Part shown: positions 29,225 through 37,319 of the stretch, piece by piece
Layout: every line of letters starts with the position of its first letter
Position numbering within the stretch: position 1 is the first letter of the stretch
Assembly (NCBI GenBank): GCA_016932835.1
Contig: JAFGCD010000060.1
Span: 1-61,064 of the forward strand
DNA: 61,064 nucleotides
Direction: 5' to 3'
Source: Sedimentisphaerales bacterium
GTDB taxonomy: Bacteria; Planctomycetota; Phycisphaerae; Sedimentisphaerales; Anaerobacaceae
Translations under genes and position numbers: made by a program
The notes under the pieces: generated by a model
Database searches by the model: none
Seen by the model: only the letters and a program-made list of their open reading frames with translations
What the model was told of the DNA's origin: nothing

Positions 29225-32200
29225 ATGAAGAAAAAGGACCGAAAAACCGGTTCGGTAATGGTCGTCGGGGGCGGCATTGCCGGAATTCAGGCGTCTTTAG
29301 ACCTCGCCGACGCCGGGTTCAAGGTCTATCTCGTCGAATCCGGCACCGCTATAGGCGGCCACATGGCCCAGCTCGACAAGACTTTCCCCACCAACGATTG
29401 CGCAATGTGCACCATGTCACCGCGACTGGTCACCGCGGGCACGCACAGGAATATCGAGATAATCACCAATGCCGAACTCGTCGAACTGTCGGGCCGGGCC
29501 GGAAATTTCACCGCACGATTAGCTGTAAAACCCAACTATGTCGATATGGACAAGTGCACCGGCTGCGGTGACTGTGCCCAGGTCTGCCCCGTCGCCGTGC
29601 CCGATGAATACAATCAGCTTCTCAATGACCGAAAAGCGGTCTTCAAGCAATATCCACAGGCCGTGCCAAATAAGTTCGCCATGACCAGGATTGGCGTGCC
29701 GCCTTGTCACGATAGCTGCCCCATACACGGCAACCCGTGCGGCTATGTCGCACTTACCGCCGCCGGAAAATACGAAGAGGCATATGACTCGGCAACCGAG
29801 AATAACCCATTCCCCTCGATATGCGGAAGAATCTGCGAGCATCCCTGCGAACAGATCTGCAACCGAAAGAATCTCGACAGCCCCGTTGCGATTGCATATA
29901 TCAAGCGGTTTCTCGCCGACCGCCACCACGAACAGGCAACAGAACCAACGCCCCAGCAGAAGCAGGCTTCGATAGAAGAAAACGGAAAGAAGGTGGCGGT
30001 TATCGGGTCGGGCCCTGCAGGATTGGCCGCGGCCCTGGATATGAGAAAGGCCGGCTATGCCGTCACCATATTCGAGAAGCACGACGTGCTCGGAGGAATG
30101 ATGAGGATCGGCATCCCGGAATACAGGCTCCCGACCGAGGTGATCGAAAGAGATATCCAAAACATCCTCGACTACGGCATCGAGGTCAAGCTCAACAGCC
30201 ATATTCAAGGCCAGGACGATATCGATGCGATGTTCGCTGAAGGTTACGAAGCGGTCTTCCTCTCGGTCGGCTCCCACAAGAGCATAAAAATGGGCATCGA
30301 AGGCGAGGATTCGGAAAATACATCGAGCGGTATCGATTTCCTGCGAAACGTTCGGCTGGGAAATAAAACCGCCGTAAAACAAAAAGTAGCAGTAATCGGC
30401 GGCGGAAATGTCGCAATGGACTGCGCACGAACAGCACTTCGCTTGGGCGCAAAAGAAGTCTCGGTCGTCTGCCTCGAAGCCAGGGACAAAATGCCTGCGT
30501 ATCCCTGGGAGGCCGAGTGGGCCGAGGAAGAGGGAGTCGATATAAAAGCAGGCAAGGCCACGAAAAAGATCATCGTCGAAAACGCCGAATTCACAGGACT
30601 GGAACTGCTAAGCGTAAAGAAAATGGCATTTGTCCGGGGCCGACTTGAGCTTGAAACTGTCCCCGGAACCGAAGAGATACTAAAGGCCGATGAACTAATC
30701 GTCGCCATAGGCCAGAAACCGGACCTCGGCCTCTTGGGACAATGCGGCAAGATAAAACTGACAAGGCGAGGAACCGTCGAAGTCGATGAAGAAACCGGCA
30801 TGACCTCCTGGGAAGGAGTCTTCGTCGGAGGAGACGTAATTCGCGGGGCCGCCAGCGTCGTCCAGGCAACCGCCGACGGCCAGTTGGCGGCAAAGGCGAT
30901 AGAAGCTTACATCAAGGGCGAGAAATTCCAGCCGAAGCAATACGACCAGCCGGTAGTCGAGATCACCGCTGAGGAACTTAAAGAACGGAAGGAAAAAATC
31001 ATTCACCGCCACAAAATGCCCACTATCGCCCTCGACAGGCGAAAAACGTTCGAGGAAGTGGACCTCGGATTCACCGAAGAAACCGCCAGAGCCGAAGCGC
31101 AAAGGTGCCTGTTCTGTGCCGTTTGCTCCTGGTGCGGCCTGTGTGAGAAGGTCTGCCAGGCCGGCGCAATCCTATACGACGATACCCCGAAGCAAAAATC
31201 GCTGGACGTCGGAGCGCTAATCCTCGCGCCGGGATTCGAACTCTACGACGCCGAAAAAAAGGGCGAATACGGATACCGAAGATTCCCAAATGTCGTCAGC
31301 AGCATGGATTACGAGAGGATAATCAGCGCCTCCGGTCCTTACGGCGGAAACATACAAAGGCCCTCCGACAGGGCCCACCCGAAAAAAATCGCATTCATAC
31401 AATGTGTCGGCTCGCGTGATCAGGATAACCCATACTGCTCGACCGTCTGCTGCATGTACTCGACGAAGCAGGCGATTATTACAAAAGAGCACTTGCCCGA
31501 TGCACAGTGCAAAATATTCGTCATGGACGTAAGGGCGTTCGGCAAGGGGTTCGACGAATACTGCGAACGCGCCAAAGACAAATACGGCGTCGAGTACATC
31601 TACACCCGGCCCTCAGCCGTTCGCCAGGATTTCCACACCGGAAATCTCTCGCTGGAATTTACCGAAAACGGCAGCGACTGGCTCGAAGAGCAATTCGACT
31701 TGGTCGTATTGGCCAGCGGCCTTTGCGCGCAGGCAGGGGCCGAGAAACTCGCAAACGTCTGCCAAATCGACCTTAATCAGTACAACTTCGCAGAATCGGC
31801 GAGGTTCATGCCGGCGGCCTCTTCACGCCCCGGCGTGTATCTGGCAGGGGCATTCGAGAGCCCCAAAGATGTCCCTGAGAGCGTAACCCAGGCCGGCGCC
31901 GCCGCCGCACTTGCAATGGAGCTGCTTGCCGATGCCAGAGGAACGCAGATTGCCCCCGAGCGGTTCCCGCCGGAGAAAGATGTCTCGAAAACCGAGGCCA
32001 GAGTGGGCGTCTTCGTGTGCCACTGCGGCTCAAATATAGGAAGTGTTATCGATTGCCGAAGGGTCGCAGACTATGCAGGCGGACTCAAAAACGTCGTATT
32101 CGCAACCGATTTGATGTACACCTGTTCGCCCGACGGCCTGCTGGCAATAAAAGAAAAGATCGAAGAGTATGACATCAACAGGATCGTCGTCGCCTCCTGT

Positions 32201-33688
32201 ACACCGAGAACCCACGAGCCGCTGTTCCGCAAGACAATACGACAGGGCGGCCTGAACAGCTATCTGTTTGAAATGGCGAATATCCGCGACCAGTGCACCT
32301 GGGTCCATGCCAGAATGGGCGATCTTGCCGAAGACAAGGCTGTCGAACTGGTCAGAATGGCCGTCGGACGCGCCAGGACTATCGAGCCTTTGACCACGAC
32401 CACTTATGTCCCCAAAAGAAGCGCGCTTATTGTCGGAGGCGGTGTCGCAGGAATGACCGCCGCCCTGTCGATAGCCAACCAGGGATTCGACGTCCACCTG
32501 ATCGAGAAGAGCGATAAGCTCGGAGGAAACCTGAAAAAAATCAAAAACACCGTCGAAGGATACAAACCGCCCCAACTGCTCGCACAGTTGGAAGCCGAAA
32601 TAGAAGCTGACCAGCGGGTGACTGTCTATGCGAATTCAACTGTCAAAGAGTGCAAAGGCTTTGCCGGCAACTTCAAAAGCGTAATAGACAGCAGCGGCGA
32701 CGATATCGAAATAGAACACGGCATCGGTATAATCGCCGTCGGCGCGCACGAATCGAAACAGGATGAATATCTCTACGGAGCCAACGGCAGGGTCTGCACC
32801 CAACTGGAGCTTGAAGAAAAGCTCGAAGCCGCCCCTGATTTCGCCGCGAACCTCGAAGAGGTCGTCATGATTCAGTGCGTCGGCTCGCGGATACCCGATA
32901 ATCAGATGTGCAGCCGAGTCTGCTGCACCGAGGCGATCAAAAACGCCATTGCAATAAAACACGCCAATCCCAAGGCGACCGTTGCGATAATCTACAGGGA
33001 CATCCGCACCTACGGCTTCAGAGAGCAGTACTACAACCAGGCCCGCGAACTCGGCGTCCTGTTCTTCCGGTACGACATGGACAATAAACCGCTCGTATCT
33101 CAGGACGACGCCGGCAAGCTGAAAGTCAGCGCCAAAGACCTTAATTCCGGGCTCGATTTGAGTTTCTCCCCCGATGCCCTTGTACTGACCACGGCCATAG
33201 TCCCTTCGCAGGAGAACGACAAGGTCGGCCTGGCCTTCAAAGTACCGCTGACCCTGGAATGCTTCTTTCTCGAAGCACACATGAAGCTCAAACCCGTTGA
33301 TTTCGCATCGGACGGCCTGTTTCTCTGCGGCGCGTGCCACAGCCCCAGGTTTATCGACGAAAGCGTTGCCCAGGCCCAGGCCGTCGCCGCAAGGGCCGCG
33401 AGAATTTTGTCCGCCGAGGTTATGGAAGTCAGCGGCGTCGTCTCCGTCGTGGACGCCGACAAATGCGCCGCCTGCCTTACATGCGTGCGAACGTGCCCCT
33501 ATGACGTGCCCCGGATAAACGCCGAAGGCGTCGCGGAAATTGAAGCCGCAATGTGTCATGGCTGTGGTATCTGTGCGGCGGAATGCCCCGCAAAGGCAAT
33601 ACAACTGATGCACTATAAGGATGCCCAGGTGGTCTCGAAAACCAGGGCCCTCCTTAACGAACAAAACGAATTGGTCGGAAATGAGTGA
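29225..33688 (+). CDS. hdrA: Giant HdrA: two HdrA modules with an NfnB/GltD-like module inserted
   Basis: 1487 residues, more than twice a normal HdrA. Module one starts with FAD motif VVGGGIAGIQASL and the HdrA signature PTNDCAMCTMSPRL, then a ferredoxin motif CTGCGDCAQVCP near 112. It is interrupted at about 157-595 by a GltD/NfnB unit: Cys-rich PCHDSCPIHG and CGRICEHPCEQIC, FAD motif VIGSGPAGLAAAL near 258, NAD(P) motif VIGGGNVAMDCA near 388. CSWCGLCEKVCQ near 632 and the rest of HdrA (FIQCVGSRDQDN) follow. Module two (about 925-1400) has VFVCHCGSNIG, FAD motif VGGGVAGMTAAL near 1067 and MIQCVGSR, then two C-terminal ferredoxin motifs near 1413 and 1442. Expected cargo: three FADs and many clusters. 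It is probably the bifurcating core of a methylene-THF reductase complex. Confidence 0.9.
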   Translation: MKKKDRKTGSVMVVGGGIAGIQASLDLADAGFKVYLVESGTAIGGHMAQLDKTFPTNDCAMCTMSPRLVTAGTHRNIEIITNAELVELSGRAGNFTARLAVKPNYVDMDKCTGCGDCAQVCPVAVPDEYNQLLNDRKAVFKQYPQAVPNKFAMTRIGVPPCHDSCPIHGNPCGYVALTAAGKYEEAYDSATENNPFPSICGRICEHPCEQICNRKNLDSPVAIAYIKRFLADRHHEQATEPTPQQKQASIEENGKKVAVIGSGPAGLAAALDMRKAGYAVTIFEKHDVLGGMMRIGIPEYRLPTEVIERDIQNILDYGIEVKLNSHIQGQDDIDAMFAEGYEAVFLSVGSHKSIKMGIEGEDSENTSSGIDFLRNVRLGNKTAVKQKVAVIGGGNVAMDCARTALRLGAKEVSVVCLEARDKMPAYPWEAEWAEEEGVDIKAGKATKKIIVENAEFTGLELLSVKKMAFVRGRLELETVPGTEEILKADELIVAIGQKPDLGLLGQCGKIKLTRRGTVEVDEETGMTSWEGVFVGGDVIRGAASVVQATADGQLAAKAIEAYIKGEKFQPKQYDQPVVEITAEELKERKEKIIHRHKMPTIALDRRKTFEEVDLGFTEETARAEAQRCLFCAVCSWCGLCEKVCQAGAILYDDTPKQKSLDVGALILAPGFELYDAEKKGEYGYRRFPNVVSSMDYERIISASGPYGGNIQRPSDRAHPKKIAFIQCVGSRDQDNPYCSTVCCMYSTKQAIITKEHLPDAQCKIFVMDVRAFGKGFDEYCERAKDKYGVEYIYTRPSAVRQDFHTGNLSLEFTENGSDWLEEQFDLVVLASGLCAQAGAEKLANVCQIDLNQYNFAESARFMPAASSRPGVYLAGAFESPKDVPESVTQAGAAAALAMELLADARGTQIAPERFPPEKDVSKTEARVGVFVCHCGSNIGSVIDCRRVADYAGGLKNVVFATDLMYTCSPDGLLAIKEKIEEYDINRIVVASCTPRTHEPLFRKTIRQGGLNSYLFEMANIRDQCTWVHARMGDLAEDKAVELVRMAVGRARTIEPLTTTTYVPKRSALIVGGGVAGMTAALSIANQGFDVHLIEKSDKLGGNLKKIKNTVEGYKPPQLLAQLEAEIEADQRVTVYANSTVKECKGFAGNFKSVIDSSGDDIEIEHGIGIIAVGAHESKQDEYLYGANGRVCTQLELEEKLEAAPDFAANLEEVVMIQCVGSRIPDNQMCSRVCCTEAIKNAIAIKHANPKATVAIIYRDIRTYGFREQYYNQARELGVLFFRYDMDNKPLVSQDDAGKLKVSAKDLNSGLDLSFSPDALVLTTAIVPSQENDKVGLAFKVPLTLECFFLEAHMKLKPVDFASDGLFLCGACHSPRFIDESVAQAQAVAARAARILSAEVMEVSGVVSVVDADKCAACLTCVRTCPYDVPRINAEGVAEIEAAMCHGCGICAAECPAKAIQLMHYKDAQVVSKTRALLNEQNELVGNE

Positions 33689-34112
33689 ATTCGAACCGAA
33701 GATAGTGGCCTTCTGCTGTAACTTCTGCGCCTTTGCCGCCGCGGACCTCGCCGGAGCTATGCGCATACAGTATCCCGCCAACGTGCGAATCATTCGCCTG
33801 CCCTGCACCGGAAAGGCCGATGCATTGTACCTCATGAAAGCATTCGAAGACGGCGCCGACGGAGTATTCGTGGCAGGATGCATGGAAGGCGAATGTCACT
33901 TCCTCCGGGGCAATCTCCGTGCGAAGAAACGTGTGGACTATGTCAAAAAACTCCTCCGGGAAGTAGGAATAAACCCGCAGAGAATCGAAATGTTCAACCT
34001 CTCTTCCGCGATGGGCGGACGCTTCGCCGAGATTGTCGAAGAAATGACCCAAAGAATCAAAGAGCTCGGACCCGTCTCAAATGACGGGTGTAAGGAGACT
34101 TTGGAAACATGA
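33681..34112 (+). CDS. mvhD: MvhD/FlpD-family [2Fe-2S] electron-transfer subunit
   Basis: 143 residues from ATG 33681, inside the last 8 bases of hdrA; an in-frame start at 33621 lies within hdrA and is rejected. It matches the small MvhD/FlpD family, with CCNFCAFAAADLAG, a central LPCTGK and GCMEGECHF giving the conserved cysteines for one [2Fe-2S] cluster. In methanogens and Moorella this subunit passes electrons between a dehydrogenase and HdrA. Its position between hdrA and hdrC and the overlaps at both ends imply a stable subunit of one complex. Confidence 0.93.
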   Translation: MSEFEPKIVAFCCNFCAFAAADLAGAMRIQYPANVRIIRLPCTGKADALYLMKAFEDGADGVFVAGCMEGECHFLRGNLRAKKRVDYVKKLLREVGINPQRIEMFNLSSAMGGRFAEIVEEMTQRIKELGPVSNDGCKETLET

Positions 34113-34672
34113 AAGTCAGCAAGCAGCAGAAAAATGTCACGCTCGACCCGGGCTTCGCCGGCGAAATCCAAAGGCGAAGCGGCGAGAACGTCTTTATGTG
34201 CTACCAGTGCCGAAAGTGCGCTTCGGGTTGTCCGAGCAGGATGTTTATGGACAGTACGCCCACCGAATTGATGCGATACGCCCAGTTGGGCATGGCCGAC
34301 GAGGCCATGAAGAAAAATACTATCTGGTATTGTCTCTCATGCCAGACATGCTCTGCAAGATGCCCCGCCGATATCGATATCGCCCATGTTGTCGATACGA
34401 TGAGAATCATCGTCCAGGAAAGAAAGATCAAGGCACAGAGCAATAAGCTGCCCTTGTTCAATCGACTGTGGATGACGATGATCAAATTCATGGGAAGGGC
34501 CTACGAACCCGGTATCGTCGTCTCGCTGAATCTCCTCAGCGGCAAACCCGCTAAAGATATTGGGCTGGGAATGAAAATGATTAGAAAGGGCAAACTAAAG
34601 TTGTGGCCTTCATTCAAAAAGCCTTTTGCAATGATAAAAATGTTCGCCGGGGCACGGAGACTGAAAAAATGA
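34109..34672 (+). CDS. hdrC: Heterodisulfide reductase subunit C-like iron-sulfur protein
   Basis: 187 residues. Two canonical [4Fe-4S] motifs are present: CYQCRKCASGCP and CLSCQTCSARCP, separated by the HdrC-type helix (TPTELMRYAQLGM). No membrane segment, so a soluble HdrC carrying electrons between HdrA and HdrB. The C-terminal 60 residues are basic. Its ATG overlaps the mvhD stop and its stop overlaps the hdrB start, both as ATGA. Confidence 0.95.
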   Translation: MKVSKQQKNVTLDPGFAGEIQRRSGENVFMCYQCRKCASGCPSRMFMDSTPTELMRYAQLGMADEAMKKNTIWYCLSCQTCSARCPADIDIAHVVDTMRIIVQERKIKAQSNKLPLFNRLWMTMIKFMGRAYEPGIVVSLNLLSGKPAKDIGLGMKMIRKGKLKLWPSFKKPFAMIKMFAGARRLKK

Positions 34673-35541
34673 AACTGGCATACTATCCGGGCTGTTCGCT
34701 GCATTCCAGCGCCGTCGAATACGACATCTCCACCAGGAAGGTCTGCGAAACGCTGGGCATCGAATTGGCGGAGATAAAGGACTGGGTTTGCTGCGGTTCC
34801 TCACCGGCCCATCAGAAGGATGAATTGATGTCGATTGCTCTGCCTGCGAAGAATATCGCGCTTGTGCGCGAGATGGGCGATTTGAAAGAAATTTGTGCGC
34901 CGTGCGCATCGTGCTATTCAAGATTGAAGGTCGCAAAGCAGAAACTGGCCGACGATAACCTGCGAAAGGATGTCGAAACGATCATCGGCTCGAAATGTCC
35001 GGACGATATCGAAGTCCTGCACATGCTGGACGTGATTACCGACAGGCTCGGCCTCGAAGCCATCAAGGAAAAAGTCGTCAGGAGTCTCGACGGCATGAAG
35101 ATCGCCTGCTATTACGGCTGCCTCATGACCAGGCCGCCTAAAGTCACAGGCAAAACTAATTTCGAGAATCCGACACAGATGGAATCGCTCATCGAGGCCC
35201 TCGGAGCAGAGGCCCTCGATTGGAATATGAAAACGTTTTGCTGCGGGGCGGCCTTCGCGCTTACAAAAACCGAGGTCGTCCTGGAACTCACGAGAAAAAT
35301 ACTCGCCGATGCAGCCGCCGTCGGAGCCGATGCGATTGCCGTCGGCTGCCCGCTTTGCCATGCCAATCTCGACGGCAGGCAGACACAAATCAACCGAAAG
35401 TTCGGAACGAATTTCCATATCCCCGTATTTTATTTCACCGAGCTTATGGGCCTGGCATTGGGAATCCGGGCCGGGGAGCTTGGCATTTTCAAACATATCA
35501 CAGAAACAGAAGATTTTCTCAAAGAAAGGGCGTTCAAATGA
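34669..35541 (+). CDS. hdrB: Heterodisulfide reductase subunit B-like (CCG domain) protein
   Basis: 290 residues from ATG 34669; the longer frame from 34603 lies inside hdrC. It begins LAYYPGCSLHSS and has both CCG cysteine clusters: DWVCCGSSPAHQ with CAPCASC, and MKTFCCGAAFAL with GCPLCHANLD. In methanogen HdrB these bind two noncubane [4Fe-4S] clusters that reduce CoM-S-S-CoB. Bacteria have no heterodisulfide, so here HdrB is thought to pass electrons to MetFV, which follows immediately. Confidence 0.94.
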   Translation: MKLAYYPGCSLHSSAVEYDISTRKVCETLGIELAEIKDWVCCGSSPAHQKDELMSIALPAKNIALVREMGDLKEICAPCASCYSRLKVAKQKLADDNLRKDVETIIGSKCPDDIEVLHMLDVITDRLGLEAIKEKVVRSLDGMKIACYYGCLMTRPPKVTGKTNFENPTQMESLIEALGAEALDWNMKTFCCGAAFALTKTEVVLELTRKILADAAAVGADAIAVGCPLCHANLDGRQTQINRKFGTNFHIPVFYFTELMGLALGIRAGELGIFKHITETEDFLKERAFK

Positions 35542-36206
35542 TAGTTGCTGACAGAAAACCGCTCGACGAGATACTCAACTCAATAAAGGATTGCGACAGG
35601 ATAATGCTCGCAGGCTGCGGAGGCTGCGTCACCATCTGTTTTTCAGGCGGAGCAAAGGCCGTCCAATTGCTTGCCTCGCAGATTAAAATCGCCAGAAAAA
35701 AACAGGACCGCCCCATAGAGATAATCGAGGTGACCCCCGAAAGACAGTGCGAATACGAGTTCATCGACGCCTTGGCAGAAGACCTCAAGTCCGTAGATGC
35801 CGTCCTCTCGATTGCCTGCGGCGTCGGCGTCCAGGCAATGACCGAGCGCCATCCCGATACCGTAACCCTGCCCGGACTAAATACAAAATTCATGGGTTAC
35901 CCCGTCGAGCACGCGCTCTGGGACGAACGCTGCGCCGGCTGCGGGGACTGCGTCCTCGAATGGACCGGCGGAATATGCCCCATCGCCAGATGCGCAAAGA
36001 AACTGCTGAACGGGCCCTGCGGAGGCTCGGCAGACGGTGTCTGTGAAGTCGATAAAGAACTGCCGTGCGCCTGGCAGTTGATTTACGACCGGCTCAAGAA
36101 AATCGGAAAGCTCGATAATCTAAAGAAAATTAGAGAGCCTAAAGACTGGCGCACCAGCACAAACGCAGGCCAGAGAAAGATAAAGTTCGAAGAGGCGATG
36201 TTATGA
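35538..36206 (+). CDS. metV: MetV, zinc/iron-sulfur partner of methylene-THF reductase
   Basis: 222 residues from ATG 35538, overlapping the hdrB stop (ATGA); a longer frame reaching back to 35220 is a shadow within hdrB. It belongs to the MTHFR C-terminal-like family (MetV), with GCGGCVTICF at the N-terminus and the cysteine-rich end CAGCGDCVLEWTGGICP, ARCAKK and LNGPCGGS. In Moorella and other acetogens MetV links MetF to the Hdr electron path. It overlaps metF by ATGA. Confidence 0.93.
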   Translation: MIVADRKPLDEILNSIKDCDRIMLAGCGGCVTICFSGGAKAVQLLASQIKIARKKQDRPIEIIEVTPERQCEYEFIDALAEDLKSVDAVLSIACGVGVQAMTERHPDTVTLPGLNTKFMGYPVEHALWDERCAGCGDCVLEWTGGICPIARCAKKLLNGPCGGSADGVCEVDKELPCAWQLIYDRLKKIGKLDNLKKIREPKDWRTSTNAGQRKIKFEEAML

Positions 36207-37132
36207 AATCAGACAGCAGACTGGAGAAAGTCCTCACCGCAGGCCGCTTCGCCGTAACAGCAGAGTTGGGCCCGCCACAAAACGCCAACGCCGAGGCCGT
36301 CAGGAAGAAGGCTCAGCACTGCATCGGCAACGTCGAAGCCGCCAATATCACCGACAACCAGACGGCCATTGTCAGAATGTCCAGCATCGCAGCCGCGGCG
36401 ATTGCGATTTCCTGCGGCGTCGAGCCGGTAGTCCAGATGGTCTGCCGCGACAGAAACAGAATCGCCATGCAAAGTGACATCCTCGGGGCCGCCGCACTTG
36501 GCGTAAAGAACATCCTCTGCCTCTCAGGAGACCACCAGACCTTCGGCAACCACCCCCAGGCAGCCAACGTTTACGACATCGATTCAATGCAGCTTATCGC
36601 AATGGTAAAGGCCATGAGAGACGACAAAATCTTCCTCTCAGGCGACCCTATAAAAGAACACGAGCCTCGGCTGTTCATCGGGGCCGTCGAGAACCCCTTT
36701 GCCGACCCCTTCGAATACAGGGTCATGCGACTGGCCAAGAAGGTCGAGGCCGGAGCCGACTTCATCCAGACACAATGTGTCTTCGACATCGAGAAGTTCG
36801 CAAAATGGATGGAAACGGTCGTCGCCGAAGGTCTGCACGAAAGAACATATATCATGGCCGGGCTTACACCCGTCCGCTCGCACAGAGCCCTGCAATACAT
36901 GAAAACGCAAGTGGCGGGAATGAGTATCCCCGATGAACTCATAAAACGAATGGAGGCCGTCGAAGACAAAGAGCAGCAGAAGGAAGAGGGCGTTAAAATC
37001 TGCCTCGAAATGATCGACCATGTTCGCAATATCAAAGGTGTATCGGGCATTCATCTTATGCCCATAGGCTGGGAGAGCATCACGCCCGTAATCCTCAAAC
37101 GAGCCGACCTGCTCCCGCGCCCGGAGGTCTAA
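36203..37132 (+). CDS. metF: 5,10-methylenetetrahydrofolate reductase
   Basis: 309 residues with the MetF barrel signatures: VTAELGPPQ, the Asn/Asp region ANITDNQTA, CLSGDH (the acid that contacts flavin/folate) and FIQTQCVFDI. The family reduces methylene-THF to methyl-THF, the last step of the methyl branch of the Wood-Ljungdahl pathway, and can run in reverse. It is the last gene of the six-gene hdr-met cluster; with MetV and Hdr/MvhD it forms a MetFV-HdrABC-MvhD type complex as in Moorella. A lone MetF for methionine synthesis is the alternative, but the linkage argues against it. Confidence 0.95.
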   Translation: MKSDSRLEKVLTAGRFAVTAELGPPQNANAEAVRKKAQHCIGNVEAANITDNQTAIVRMSSIAAAAIAISCGVEPVVQMVCRDRNRIAMQSDILGAAALGVKNILCLSGDHQTFGNHPQAANVYDIDSMQLIAMVKAMRDDKIFLSGDPIKEHEPRLFIGAVENPFADPFEYRVMRLAKKVEAGADFIQTQCVFDIEKFAKWMETVVAEGLHERTYIMAGLTPVRSHRALQYMKTQVAGMSIPDELIKRMEAVEDKEQQKEEGVKICLEMIDHVRNIKGVSGIHLMPIGWESITPVILKRADLLPRPEV

Positions 37133-37164
37133 ATTCGGACGGTTCGTATTTTCAAGTGTCGGGT

Positions 37165-37193
37165 TGGGACGAGAGAGCCGGACTTGAACCGGG
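37165..37193 (-). tRNA. Possible degenerate tRNA 3' end (T-arm and acceptor remnant)
   Basis: On the minus strand CCGG-TTCAAGT-CCGG forms a 4-bp T-stem and canonical 7-base T-loop, followed by TCTCTCG and TCCCA. No matching 5' acceptor, D arm or anticodon arm precedes it, so this is at best a remnant. It lies in the 187-bp gap between metF and the dockerin-bearing gene. It could be chance. Confidence 0.22.
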
Positions 37194-37319
37194 TTTGTCC
37201 TGTGCGGGATAGTGCTTTTATAAATACGTGCGAATCGAGTATGAAAACCTTGTCGCGATGCGCCGGCCGGATGCTCGAATTGACCCAGAAGAATACCAGG
37301 CCTTGATTTCCCCGGCGCA

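Noticed and set aside
32636..33883. 415-codon minus-strand frame across hdrA and mvhD
   Set aside because: Antisense to conserved HdrA motifs; high-GC shadow of a long gene.
34603..34668. Longer N-terminus of hdrB
   Set aside because: These codons lie inside hdrC in another frame; the ATGA overlap start at 34669 begins with the normal HdrB N-terminus.
37133..37319. Intact tRNA gene on the minus strand
   Set aside because: No 5' acceptor half, D arm or anticodon arm can be found; only a T-arm-like piece.
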